Below, piece by piece: positions 44,135-53,529 of a stretch of 64,000 nt of DNA. How positions within the stretch are numbered: position 1 is the stretch's first letter; every line of letters begins with the position of its first letter. The DNA comes from Azolla caroliniana. Lineage: Eukaryota; Polypodiophyta. The stretch lies in the NCBI GenBank assembly GCA_043228905.1, contig JBHGNT010000049.1, forward strand, positions 62,001-126,000. The letters run 5' to 3'. The notes beneath the pieces were generated by a model. The model saw only the letters and a list, made by a program, of their open reading frames with translations, was not told the origin of the DNA and did not search any database. Both the position numbers and the translations under genes were made by a program.

Positions 44135-45262
44135 CTCCCCCTCAAGCTCAACCTGAGGTGGGGTCGTAGTGTCGACCTCTGTGGCAGTCGATTCTTCCAA
44201 CCGACTTCTCCTGGCGTCACTCCGCCTTGCTCGCGCTCCTCGTCCGGTCCGGTCCCGTTTGCCGCGACCCCTTTGGTTCTGCGCGCCTCGACCCTCTCGG
44301 TCGGCATGTCTGCTCAATAGGCCCATCTCAGCACTCACGTTGCTGTGACTCCGGCGCTTGCCGATCCGTCGGTTCTCCCACGATGGCAACGACTTCCGCT
44401 GTGTCCGTGTCCCCTTGGCCTTCAGTCGATCAGACTCATCCGGATCCATCTGTTGATCCGAGTCAGCTGTCTCCGACTCGTTCCAGCTCTTGTCCGAATC
44501 GGTACACTCCGATTCGACTTCCGGCTTCAGGCCTCTCACCACATCGGACCACTTCCATGTCTTGTCCTTCTCCATGCTTCCCTCGGCTTCTTCAGCCGGT
44601 GAACCGAAATCGAATTCTTCATTCGACTCCGTATCATGGTCAGTACCGTCGTGATGACCTCCGCATAGCATGCACTTCTCTTCCTGAGTGCACAACTCTT
44701 CTTCACAGCCGCTTGCTCCGACCTGTTCGGATGTGTCGACTTCCTTCGTCGACTCGGCTTCCTTCATCTTCTTGTCTCCTCTTCTTCTGGCTCTCCCCTT
44801 ACCGACGGGTTCAACCGGTTTAGAGACTTTGCCCTTGCTTCTCCCCCTCAAGTGCGGCACGTCGAGATGCTGAACACCAAGCATGTCGGTAAAGTGTTGC
44901 AACTTGTCCGATCCGAGTGGCTTGGTGAAGATGTCGGCAACTTGTCGATTCGTATGAACATACCGTAGGTCAACTTCACCGCTCAACACCCGCTCACGCA
45001 CGAAGTGGTAGTGCACCTCGATGTGCTTTGTGCGAGCATGGAACACAGGGTTCCTGGCGAGCTGCAGGCTGCTCATGTTATCGCAGTAAATCGGGACCGG
45101 GGTCGGTACCTCGATCCGCAAGTCTCGCAGCAGTCGCCGAAGCCAAATGGCTTCACAAATGGCAACGGTAGCGGCCCGGTACTCAGCCTCAGTGCTTGAC
45201 AAAGCCACTGTGGGCTGCTTCTTGCTGCTCCACGCAACGGCCGCGCTACCTATGGAGAACAT
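44129..45262 (-). pseudogene. Copia-A RNase H end plus a 240-residue C-terminal extension
   Basis: The frame begins at the frameshift made by the 115-bp duplication. Residues 1-137 are the RNase H end: SSTEAEYRA, YCDNMSSLQLARNPVFHAR, KHIEVHYHFVRE and ADIFTKPL. Copia polyproteins normally stop about here. This frame runs on for about 240 residues (44132-44851): first basic (GKGRARRRGDKK), then acidic with a C-x2-C-x2-H-x5-H cluster (CMLCGGHHDGTDH, residues 197-209), a second acidic block, and a basic RG-rich tail (GRGKRDRTGRGARARR). It stops at the LTR edge. The extension may be a nucleic-acid-binding tail; this is inference. Confidence 0.75.
44135..44143 (-). promoter_or_regulatory. Copia-A polypurine tract
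   Basis: GAGGGGGAG on the minus strand abuts the 3' LTR (LTR start TGTTGAGCGG). Confidence 0.8.
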
Positions 45263-45465
45263 GTATCCGGAAGTGGAGCGGTGATCAGATGCATCGCCGG
45301 CCCAGTCAGCATCTGTGTAACCGACAAGCTCTTCAGGTATACCTCGCCGGAACGGCCGCGCTACCTATGGAGAACATGTATCCGGAAGTGGAGCGGTGAT
45401 CAGATGCATCGCCGGCCCAGTCAACATCTGTGTAACCGACAAGCTCTTCAGGTATACCTCGCCGG
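45236..45465. repeat. 115-bp tandem duplication in Copia-A RNase H
   Basis: AACGGCCGCGCTACCTATGG occurs at 45236 and 45351 and the two units differ at one or two positions (GTCAGCATC / GTCAACATC). 115 is not a multiple of three, so the frame shifts after GSAAV. The event is recent. Confidence 0.95.
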
Positions 45466-46958
45466 TATAGCAGTCCCCGGTCCTTAGTGCCGCTGACATA
45501 CCGTAATATACGGTGCACGCACTGAAGGTGCTCCACAGTCGGCTTCTGCATGAACTGACTTACCATGCCGACCGGATAGCTGATGTCGGGTCGAGTGATG
45601 GTTAAGTAGATCAGGCTTCCGACAACCTGTCGGAACCGTTTCTCATTGCAGGCCGGTCCGGAGTTGGGACGGAGCTTCTGGTTCTGGTCCAGGGGCATGG
45701 AGACAGGTCGGCAATCCGTCATGCCGAACTTATACAACATATTCAACACGTAATGTCGTCGTGAGAGCAATATGCCGTCGGGGGTCCGAATCACTTCGAT
45801 CCCAAGAAAATAATGAAGGTCCCCCAGGTCCTTCATTTCGAATGCGTCCGACAATTGGGACTTGACGCGGTTGATTTCGGGAAGACCCGGTCCGGTGATG
45901 ACTAAATCATCCACATACAAGAGTATACATACCGGACCGTCAGAGCCTTGCCGGATGAACAACGAAGAGTCCGACTTAGAGACAGCAAACCCCAGCTTAC
46001 GCAATCGGTGCGTGATCTTCGCGTTCCAAGTTCGGGGGGCTTGCTTCAAGCCGTAAAGCGACTTCTTCAGTCAGCATACCGCCGATTTGTTCATCTCCGA
46101 TTGAAATCCGGGGGGTTGAGTCATAAAGACTTCTTCTTCAAGCTCTCCTTGAAGGAAGGTGTTCTTCACATCCATCTGGTGAAGATGCCACCCCCTTGCC
46201 GCAGCAACCGCCAGTACCACACGAATCGTCGTCATCTTCGCCACAGGAGCGAAGGTCTCGTCGTAATCGATTCCGTGGGTCTGCGCGTATCCCTTCGCCA
46301 CTAACCGGGTTTTGTACCGGTTAACAGAACCGTCGACGTTGTACTTGACCTTGTACACCCACTTGCATCCGATCGGTTTACAGTGACGGGGAGGATCAAC
46401 TAGGTCCCAAGTTTCGTTGGCATCAAGTGCCCGCATTTCTTCGTCCATAGCGGCACGCCAATTTGCGTCTTTTTCCGCTTATGCGTAGCTCTCCGGCTCA
46501 CGCACGTCTATTACCTTAGACATGTACGCATAATGATGCGCCATGTATTCATTGTACCCGTACCGCATGACGAGATCCTTCTGGCGGGTTGATCGGCGCA
46601 ACGCACCGTCACCTGATTTGAGGCCCTTCTTGGCCAATTCGGTCTTCGTTGCTGAAGATCCGCCTTTCTCCTTTCCGGAGTCGGATACGCACTGATCCGA
46701 CTCATCGTTGCCGGTTTCGAATTCCGGCATCTTCCTCTTCCCCTTCTCTTTGCGCGTGAACCGTTTCCTTTGTTCCCTGCGCGGGGAGAGCACGACAGAG
46801 TCTCCACCACTTGCCGTCTCTTCATCTGACTGGTCCAACCGACTCAGTCGCTCGTTCGGGCCACTCAACCGCAACGATTCCGGACTCTCATCTTGAGTCC
46901 CGGCTTCATCATCCTCTTCCAAGACTGATTCAGGCTCACTGGCCTGATCTTCCGGCAT
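45333..46958 (-). pseudogene. Copia-A linker and reverse transcriptase
   Basis: 46479-46958 is the acidic/basic linker after integrase, ending in a TAA before [15 protein letters not shown]. 46071-46448 has the RT start [24 protein letters not shown] and [23 protein letters not shown] (CGA fits: VC-R-LKKSLYGLKQAPR) separates it from 45333-46049, which has LYVDDLVITG with the YVDD box at 45906-45917, KDLGDLHYFLGIE, TRPDISYPVG and YTDVDWAGD. Everything needed for RT is present apart from the stops. Confidence 0.9.
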
Positions 46959-46994
46959 TGGGTCGGGATCGGAAGTCGGAGTCGGTACGGAGTA

Positions 46995-47303
46995 TCAGGA
47001 TGCCGATTCATCGAACTCGACATCCCGGCTAACTCGGACTTCCTTCGTCCGGGGGTTATAGCACTTATACCCCTTTTGCTCTGGAGCATAGCCGACTAGG
47101 ATGCATTTTTCCGATTTTGCATCCAACTTTCTCTGCTTCTGATCCGGCACATGCACATATGCTATGTTGCCGAATATCCGAAGGTGTCTTAAGTTCGGCT
47201 TGCGCCCGAAATACAGCTCATGAGCTGACACCTTGTCACCAATGCGGTTTTGTATGTAGACGGCTGTCTGGACCGCCTCTGCCCAGTAGAACCGGGGCAT
47301 ACT
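46995..47303 (-). pseudogene. Copia-A integrase, C-terminal half
   Basis: SMPRFYWAEAVQTAVYIQNR, then FGRKPNLRHLRIFGNIAYVHV and KCILVGYAPEQKGYKCYNP, continues directly from RTMLEEK at 56890 when the CTTCT-flanked insertion is removed. A TGA follows DESAS at 46995. Confidence 0.9.
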
Positions 47304-47308
47304 CTTCT

Positions 47309-47343
47309 TGTCGAATACATGTGTATAATGGACGTATTCACAC
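47309..47343 (+). repeat. First 35 bp of the Copia-B1 5' LTR
   Basis: TGTCGAATACATGTGTATAA through GTATTCACAC, identical to the start of the other B LTRs, then an abrupt switch to inverted internal sequence. The joint forms the 12-bp palindrome TCACACGTGTGA. Confidence 0.9.
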
Positions 47344-47905
47344 GTGTGACGCGGCTGCTTGTTTGCCATACTGGCAATGCTCGCAGAATTGATGGTCCGA
47401 GAAGGAGAGTTTGGGGATGTATCCGGCTCTAGATAGGTGCGTGATGCCGGCCTTGCTGAGGTGTCCTAATCTTCGGTGCCATAGTGATGACACAGGAATA
47501 TCCACCAAAAACAGGTTACCCTCTCTGAGCGTAACATGTAACGGATACAATGAGTGTATCTTGGGTCCTCTAGCAAGCAGGAGGTTCCCCCTGTGGAGTG
47601 TCCACCCTCCCGAAGAAAAACCGGCACGAATGCCGTCTTCATCTAGTTGTCCGACTGAGATCAATGGCCTTGAGAGCTCGGGTACATGTCGGACATTGTG
47701 GAGTACAAGTGTTGAGCCGCCTGCAAGGTTGAGCTCTACTGTGCCGATTCCGATGATGTCACAGTGTTGCGAGTTACCGACTCGAACTGAGTCGGAGTGA
47801 CGGATCGTATATTGCCGAAATTGGGATCGATGAGGAGTCACGTGAAATGACGCGCCCGAATCTAAGAGCCATGTGCTCGACTCTTCAGTCGTGAGTAGAA
47901 CTTCT
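47344..47905 (-). pseudogene. Inverted internal segment of Copia-B1, left part
   Basis: Reverse complement of the Copia-B interior equivalent to about 49752-50310 of Copia-B2. On the minus strand it reads the protease side from TPHRSQF through the GAG-pre-integrase WHRRLGH and CEHCQYGKQAA. It shares B1-specific bases (GGATATTCCTG, ACTCATTGTAT) with the direct B1 segment at 53580-53820, so it comes from the same template. Confidence 0.9.
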
Positions 47906-48075
47906 TGTCGAATACATGTGTATAATGGACGTATTCACACTATCCCGTTTTGTCCATTTATGTAATTAGCATAAAGGGCAGTTGCCCTAAGTCGGTCCCT
48001 ATATATAGTGACCTTGTAACCTCTTTGTGGGGTTGGCTTGTTGTATTCTTGTTTATGAAATAAAGACTCTTTTGT

Positions 48076-48109
<34 letters not shown>

Positions 48110-48194
48110 AACGACCTACAAACAGTCATACGCAGTTACAGAGAAGAAACGAATGCTTCTTGATCTTCCGCAAAGACGACCTTCATCTCCAACA
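47906..48194 (+). repeat. Copia-B2 5' LTR with promoter and poly(A) signal
   Basis: TGTCGAATAC to CATCTCCAACA. TATATATA is at 48000-48007, AATAAA at 48059-48064, and a (TC)n tract at about 48078-48106 follows. Confidence 0.97.
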
Positions 48195-48196
48195 TC

Positions 48197-48208
48197 TGGT
48201 ATCAGAGC
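48197..48208 (+). promoter_or_regulatory. Copia-B2 primer-binding site (tRNA-iMet)
   Basis: TGGTATCAGAGC, the canonical plant initiator-tRNA-Met PBS, starts 2 nt after the LTR. Confidence 0.95.
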
Positions 48209-48875
48209 GAGGTTCGGCCGTCATCACCGACTGCACAACATTCAGTTCTTCACTTCATCACGGCCTGCACAGTATTCGCGTCATTCGAAGAAAGAGAGAA
48301 GAAGAAGAAAAACCAGGTTTGCATCTCATCGCGTTAGATCATTCTTGCTTGGAGTAAGCCAACAGGTTGTACTCTGTCCTCCGAGATCGTAACCGCTTGA
48401 GGTGAAATTCCCCTTGTGAAACATTGACACGATCGTGCTCCACTCGGTTAAACGGCATCCGAAGAGGTCATCAATCGCCGCTCGTTGTAACCACTCGGTG
48501 CAGATCGGTCTTAAGACAACAACCCCAAATTCGTGCTTCTTCTGGCTGATCGACATTCGAAAAGATCAGTTGGATCCATCCCTCTCGTCGTTGCAGCCAC
48601 CCGAAGCAGAATCGGTCCAAATAATCGGTTTTAATAATCGGTATTCGGCATATAATCCGAAGCGAACCGGACTCACTCCGACTCGGTAACATTCGGGAAG
48701 ACCAGTCGGTTCTGTCCCTCCAGCTACCGGAGTCAATTTGAGCAAGTTCAACAAGAAGCCGAACCGACTCGGGTTCAAATCCGACTAGAACGATATCGGG
48801 TGAGCCAACCGGCTGCACTCCAACAAGGTTCGTAGTCAACTTCGAACCGAGCTCAGTCAACCGAAACCGAATTTG
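48209..48875 (+). other. Copia-B2 untranslated leader
   Basis: 667 nt between PBS and the polyprotein ATG. Several short frames and ATGs are present, none with motifs. Such a long leader may hold packaging signals (inference). Confidence 0.6.
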
Positions 48876-51800
48876 ATGGCATCAACATCCGGCTCGTCAG
48901 AAATGAGTCTACGCAAGTTCGATGGATCGAACTTCAACTTCTGGAAGGAACAAATGCAGGACTATCTCATAGTCAAGGGGCAAATCGATCCCATCGAAAA
49001 TGAAGAACCTCCAGAAGGATACAAACCAATTGAGTGGCAGAAGCTGGACAGAATCGTCCGCGCCACGATTCGGATGCACCTATCGGAATCGGTATACTTT
49101 ACGGTGCAATCGTGTACGACAGCATTCGAACTGTGGAAAACACTGTCGGACACTTACGAAAAGAAGGTCGCCGCAACGAAGATGTTTCTGATCCGGCGCC
49201 TCTACAACTTGCGGATGAAAGAATCCGATTCGGTTCAAGCACACCTCAATGAGTACGAAAGCATAAGCTCCCAAATCTCGTCACAGGGAACGGCAATCGA
49301 GGATGAACTCAGAGCAATGATACTCATGAGCAGCCTTCCCTCATCATGGGAAACTTTCGTCACAACCGTGTGCAACGCGTCAACCACGGCTGTTAAATAC
49401 TCCGAAGTCACGAGCGCAATCCTGACCGAAGCAGCTCGGAGAAAGTCTTTCGCCAAAGACTCAACAGACGACGCTTACGTAGTACAAGGTTCGACAGACC
49501 GATCGAACATACGAGGAAGAGATTCCTCACGACCGCCGAACAATCAGCGAAGACGGAGCCAGTCACGGGACAACCGAATCTGCAACTATTGCAAGAAACC
49601 CGGACACATCAAAGCCGACTGCCGCGCACTCAAGAACAAGAACAACAAGAAGAGCGGCCGGCATGAGGAGATCAATTACGTCAGCTTCTCAGCTGATGTG
49701 CTACCGGACGACCCGAACATACTATCAATCGAAAATCCAGTCGGCTCAGAAGTTCTGCTCACGACTGAAGAATCGAGCACATGGCTCTTGGATTCGGGCG
49801 CGTCATTTCATGTGACTCCTCATCGGTCCCAATTTCGGCAATATACGATCCGTCACTCCGACTCAGTTCGGGTCGGCAACTCACAACACTGTGACATCAT
49901 CGGAATCGGCACAGTAGAGCTCAACCTTGCAGGTGGCTCTACACTTGTACTCCACAATGTCCGACATGTACCCGAGCTCTCAAGGCCATTGATCTCAGTC
50001 GGACAACTAGATGAAGACGGCATTCGTGCCGGTTTTTCTTCGGGAGGGTGGACACTCCACAGGGGGAACCTCCTGCTTGCTAGAGGACCCAAGATACACT
50101 CACTGTATCCGTTACATGTTACGCTCAGAGAGGGTAACCTGTTTTTGGTGGACATTCCTGTGTCATCACTATGGCACCGAAGATTAGGACACCTCAGCAA
50201 GGCCGGCATCACGCACCTATCTAGAGCCGGATACATCCCCAAACTCTCCTTCTCGGACCATCAATTCTGCGAGCATTGTCAGTATGGCAAACAAGCAGCC
50301 ACATCACACCCGACATCAGCACCAAGAGAAACAAGACCTCTCGATTTAGTCCATTCGGACGTCTGTGGCCCAATGCCGCATCAGTCTCTAGGCGGTGCAT
50401 CTTACTTCGTCACTTTTATTGACGATTCGACTCGAAAGGTGTGGGCTTATCCAATTCGCACCAAAGACCGTGTCTTCTCGATCTTCTCCGATTGGCTCGC
50501 TATGGTAGAAAATCAAACTGACCGAAAGCTGAAATGCCTTCGGACCGACAATGGGGGAGAGTTTAAATCAGAAGAGTTCGTCAAATTCTGCCGACAACGC
50601 GGCATCCGACGCGAACTTACGGCACCACACAGTCCGGAGCAAAACGGGATCGCAGAGCGAATGAATCGGACAATCCAAGAACGGATAGTTTCCATGCTCC
50701 AACACTCCGGACTGTCGGATGGCTTCTGGGCAGAGGCTCTACTCACGGCAGTACACATAATCAACATGTCGCCAAGTAGACCTCTAGGACTTCAAATTCC
50801 TCAGGAACTATGGATCGGCAGTAAGCCGAATTACGACAAGCTGAGGATCTTCGGATGCGAGGCGTACGCCCTCATTCCGAAAGATGATCGCCGAAAACTT
50901 GCACCTCGGTCCAGGAAATGCATTTTCCTTGGATATGGATCAGACGGCGAAATGGGATACCGACTCTGGGACCCCGAACGCAGACAAATCGTTCGAAGTT
51001 CGGACGTTGTGTTCAACGAGTCGGCTATGAACCCATCAGTCGAAAAATCGATCGAAGTCCGAAGGGTAACATTTTCCGATGTGCCGACCCTTCAAGAAGG
51101 CCCTGCTCTCAACACACGGTCAGCTTCACGGGTAGCTGAACCTTACACCACCGACTCGGACAACTCCGACTCGGCACAGCAGAACAATCCGCTTTCGGAC
51201 CATCCGACCTCGATACCCGATGCGACCGGTACAATCATACCTCGACGATCCGAGAGACTGTCGCAACCTCCGGAGAGGTACTCTCCTGGAATTTTCTTCA
51301 CCGACGCCGGCGAACCAACGTCTTACGCAGAAGCATCGACATCTGTCGATTCCGCCACCTGGCATCTGGCGATGGAGTCGGAAATGCACTCCATCCGGGC
51401 AAACAAGACTTGGGATCTGGTCGAATTACCCAGGAACCGACGTGCTCTTCCTTGCAAGTGGGTTTATCGACTAAAAGAGACGCCTGACTCGGCCACCCCA
51501 AAGTACAAGGCCAGATTAGTTGCGAAGGGCTTCCGACAAGAATATGGCGTCGACTTCGACGAGATTTTTTCACCAGTGGTGAAAATGACAACCCTTCGTT
51601 TTCTGCTCGGCGTAGTGGCAGCCGACAACTTGGAGCTGATTCAGCTAGATGTCAAAACAGCATTCCTCCATGGTGATCTCGAGGAAGAAATTTACATGGA
51701 GCAGCCAAAAGGCTTCGTGGCACCTGGCCAAGAACATCTAGTCTGCCGACTCAGGAAGAGTCTATACGGCCTCAAACAGGCACCGCGACAATGGTACAAG

Positions 51801-52889
51801 AAGTTCGACGACTTCATCCAATCGATCGGCTTCTTAAAAAGCGATGAGGACCATTGTCTCTTCACCAACACAGCTCAAGATGGTTCACCCATCTTCCTCA
51901 TCATCTACGTGGACGACATGCTACTTTCTGGACGCCACGCGGGCGAACTTGCCGATCTCGTTCGGCAACTGCGGTTGAAGTTTGCAATGAAGGACCTCGG
52001 TCCGGCACGACACATACTCGGCATGAAGATTAGTCGGCATCGCGATAAACGACATCTTTTTTTGTCTCAGACCGACTACATCGGACGTGTCTTAGAACGC
52101 TTCAACATGCAATCAGCCAAATCTGCTTCAACCCCGCTCCCCATGAATCTTCGGCTCTCTCAGCGAGACTGTCCGACATCCGGCCCGGAGGGGGAAGATA
52201 TGAAGTCGGTACCGTATGCACCGGCAGTCGGCTCCCTTATGTACCTGATGGTCGCGACACGGCCTGATATTTCTCATGCCGTAGGAGTCGTTAGCAGATT
52301 TATGCACAACCCTGGCCGATCGCATTGGAACGCAGTCAAGCATGTGTTCAGATATCTGGCTGGCACAAAAGACCACGGCATTCTTTTCGGTCCGAACCGA
52401 ACCTCAGGCGTAGTCGGTTACACCGACTCGGACTTCGCCGGCTGTATAGACAGTCGGAAATCAACAACCGGATACTGCTTCAAGTTCGGCAATGGAGCAA
52501 TCTCGTGGAAGTCGAAACTTCAAGAGTGCACAGCGACCTCAACGACCGAAGCAGAATATGTAGCTGCGTCCGACGCAGCAAAAGAAGCTTTGTGGCTCGG
52601 TCGGCTGGCGCACACGTTTCGACAAGTCAACCATGACTCGGCTCCAGTTGTCTACAGCGACAGTCAAGGTGCTGTTGCCCTGTCGAAAAATCCGGTTCAC
52701 CACAACGCCTCCAAGCATATCGACGTTCGATATCACTTCGTTCGGGACTGCGTCATTTCAGGGAAAATCGGTCTAGAGAAAATATCCACAACCGACAATG
52801 TCGCAGATGGAATGACCAAGTGTCTTTCGGCAGACCGCTTTCGGTCTCTTCGGCATCAGATGGGCGTAACGACAAACCAGTCCGGTTAG
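48876..52889 (+). CDS. Copia-B2 gag-pol polyprotein, intact
   Basis: One frame of 1337 codons from ATG 48876 (the codon before it is TTG) to TAG. Order: gag with FDGSNFNFWKEQM at the start and a zinc knuckle CNYCKKPGHIKADC (residues 236-249); protease LLDSGAS (Asp306); integrase zinc finger H434-x3-H438...C465-x2-C468; catalytic Asp495, Asp558 (RTDNGGEF) and Glu594 with D-35-E spacing; RT with QLDVKTAFLHG, SLYGLKQAPRQW and YVDD at 1011-1014; RNase H with Asp1184 (YTDSDFAG), Glu1227 (TEAEYVA) and YSDSQGAV. It ends 22 residues after the ADGMTK motif. gag and pol are in one frame, the usual copia arrangement, so the Gag excess would need splicing or processing. A functional element is plausible. 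Confidence 0.97.
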   Translation: MASTSGSSEMSLRKFDGSNFNFWKEQMQDYLIVKGQIDPIENEEPPEGYKPIEWQKLDRIVRATIRMHLSESVYFTVQSCTTAFELWKTLSDTYEKKVAATKMFLIRRLYNLRMKESDSVQAHLNEYESISSQISSQGTAIEDELRAMILMSSLPSSWETFVTTVCNASTTAVKYSEVTSAILTEAARRKSFAKDSTDDAYVVQGSTDRSNIRGRDSSRPPNNQRRRSQSRDNRICNYCKKPGHIKADCRALKNKNNKKSGRHEEINYVSFSADVLPDDPNILSIENPVGSEVLLTTEESSTWLLDSGASFHVTPHRSQFRQYTIRHSDSVRVGNSQHCDIIGIGTVELNLAGGSTLVLHNVRHVPELSRPLISVGQLDEDGIRAGFSSGGWTLHRGNLLLARGPKIHSLYPLHVTLREGNLFLVDIPVSSLWHRRLGHLSKAGITHLSRAGYIPKLSFSDHQFCEHCQYGKQAATSHPTSAPRETRPLDLVHSDVCGPMPHQSLGGASYFVTFIDDSTRKVWAYPIRTKDRVFSIFSDWLAMVENQTDRKLKCLRTDNGGEFKSEEFVKFCRQRGIRRELTAPHSPEQNGIAERMNRTIQERIVSMLQHSGLSDGFWAEALLTAVHIINMSPSRPLGLQIPQELWIGSKPNYDKLRIFGCEAYALIPKDDRRKLAPRSRKCIFLGYGSDGEMGYRLWDPERRQIVRSSDVVFNESAMNPSVEKSIEVRRVTFSDVPTLQEGPALNTRSASRVAEPYTTDSDNSDSAQQNNPLSDHPTSIPDATGTIIPRRSERLSQPPERYSPGIFFTDAGEPTSYAEASTSVDSATWHLAMESEMHSIRANKTWDLVELPRNRRALPCKWVYRLKETPDSATPKYKARLVAKGFRQEYGVDFDEIFSPVVKMTTLRFLLGVVAADNLELIQLDVKTAFLHGDLEEEIYMEQPKGFVAPGQEHLVCRLRKSLYGLKQAPRQWYKKFDDFIQSIGFLKSDEDHCLFTNTAQDGSPIFLIIYVDDMLLSGRHAGELADLVRQLRLKFAMKDLGPARHILGMKISRHRDKRHLFLSQTDYIGRVLERFNMQSAKSASTPLPMNLRLSQRDCPTSGPEGEDMKSVPYAPAVGSLMYLMVATRPDISHAVGVVSRFMHNPGRSHWNAVKHVFRYLAGTKDHGILFGPNRTSGVVGYTDSDFAGCIDSRKSTTGYCFKFGNGAISWKSKLQECTATSTTEAEYVAASDAAKEALWLGRLAHTFRQVNHDSAPVVYSDSQGAVALSKNPVHHNASKHIDVRYHFVRDCVISGKIGLEKISTTDNVADGMTKCLSADRFRSLRHQMGVTTNQSG

Positions 52890-53073
52890 AGCCGGACACA
52901 GCGCAGGATGGTTCTCGACAACCGACATCAGTTCCTTAATGATCGGCTTCAACTGTTCCGACCCGACCAGTTCGGTCTTCTGCCTTCGGACCCTGCCGAC
53001 TCGAACAAAGCTGATATGTCCGAGAACCTAAGTCTATACCTGTAATCTTAGATAACCCATGTATACGCCCATT

Positions 53074-53082
53074 ACGGGGGAG
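53074..53082 (+). promoter_or_regulatory. Copia-B2 polypurine tract
   Basis: ACGGGGGAG abuts the 3' LTR. The same tract precedes the Copia-B1 3' LTR at 56585-56593. Confidence 0.85.
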
Positions 53083-53252
53083 TGTCGAATACATGTGTAT
53101 AATGGACGTATTCACACTATCCCGTTTTGTCCATTTATGTAATTAGCATAAAGGGCAGTTGCCCTAAGTCGGTCCCTATATATAGTGACCTTGTAACCTC
53201 TTTGTGGGGTTGGCTTGTTGTATTCTTGTTTATGAAATAAAGACTCTTTTGT

Positions 53253-53286
<34 letters not shown>

Positions 53287-53371
53287 AACGACCTACAAAC
53301 AGTCATACGCAGTTACAGAGAAGAAACGAATGCTTCTTGATCTTCCGCAAAGACGACCTTCATCTCCAACA
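53083..53371 (+). repeat. Copia-B2 3' LTR
   Basis: 289 bp; I see no difference from 47906-48194, including the TC-tract length. Confidence 0.97.
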
Positions 53372-53529
53372 CTTCTGATCCGACTGGATTTTCGATTGAT
53401 AGTATATTCGGGTCGTCTGGTAGCACATCAGCTGAGAAGCTGACGTAGTTGACCTCCTCATGCCGGCCACTCTTCTTGTTGTTCTTGTTCTTGAGTGCGC
53501 GGCAGTCGGCTTTGATGTGTCCGGGTTTC
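53372..53529 (-). pseudogene. Inverted internal segment of Copia-B1, right part
   Basis: Reverse complement of the Copia-B interior equivalent to about 49597-49755 of Copia-B2 (from the zinc-knuckle end GHIKADC to VGSEV). It continues 47905 after removal of Copia-B2. At about 53530 the sequence switches to direct orientation at a point equivalent to 50023. Confidence 0.9.

Larger units (their letters stand above)
47906..53371 (+). mobile_element. Ty1/copia element Copia-B2, complete and apparently intact
   Basis: 5466 bp with two 289-bp LTRs that look identical base for base, exact CTTCT duplications (47901-47905, 53372-53376), a tRNA-iMet PBS, one uninterrupted polyprotein frame with all catalytic residues, and a polypurine tract. 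It sits in the inverted part of Copia-B1; removing it restores continuous sequence. Identical LTRs mean very recent insertion, so it may still be mobile (inference). Confidence 0.97.

Noticed and set aside
44227-44823. 198-codon ORF on the plus strand
   Set aside because: It is the shadow of the Copia-A C-terminal extension on the other strand; no motif of its own.
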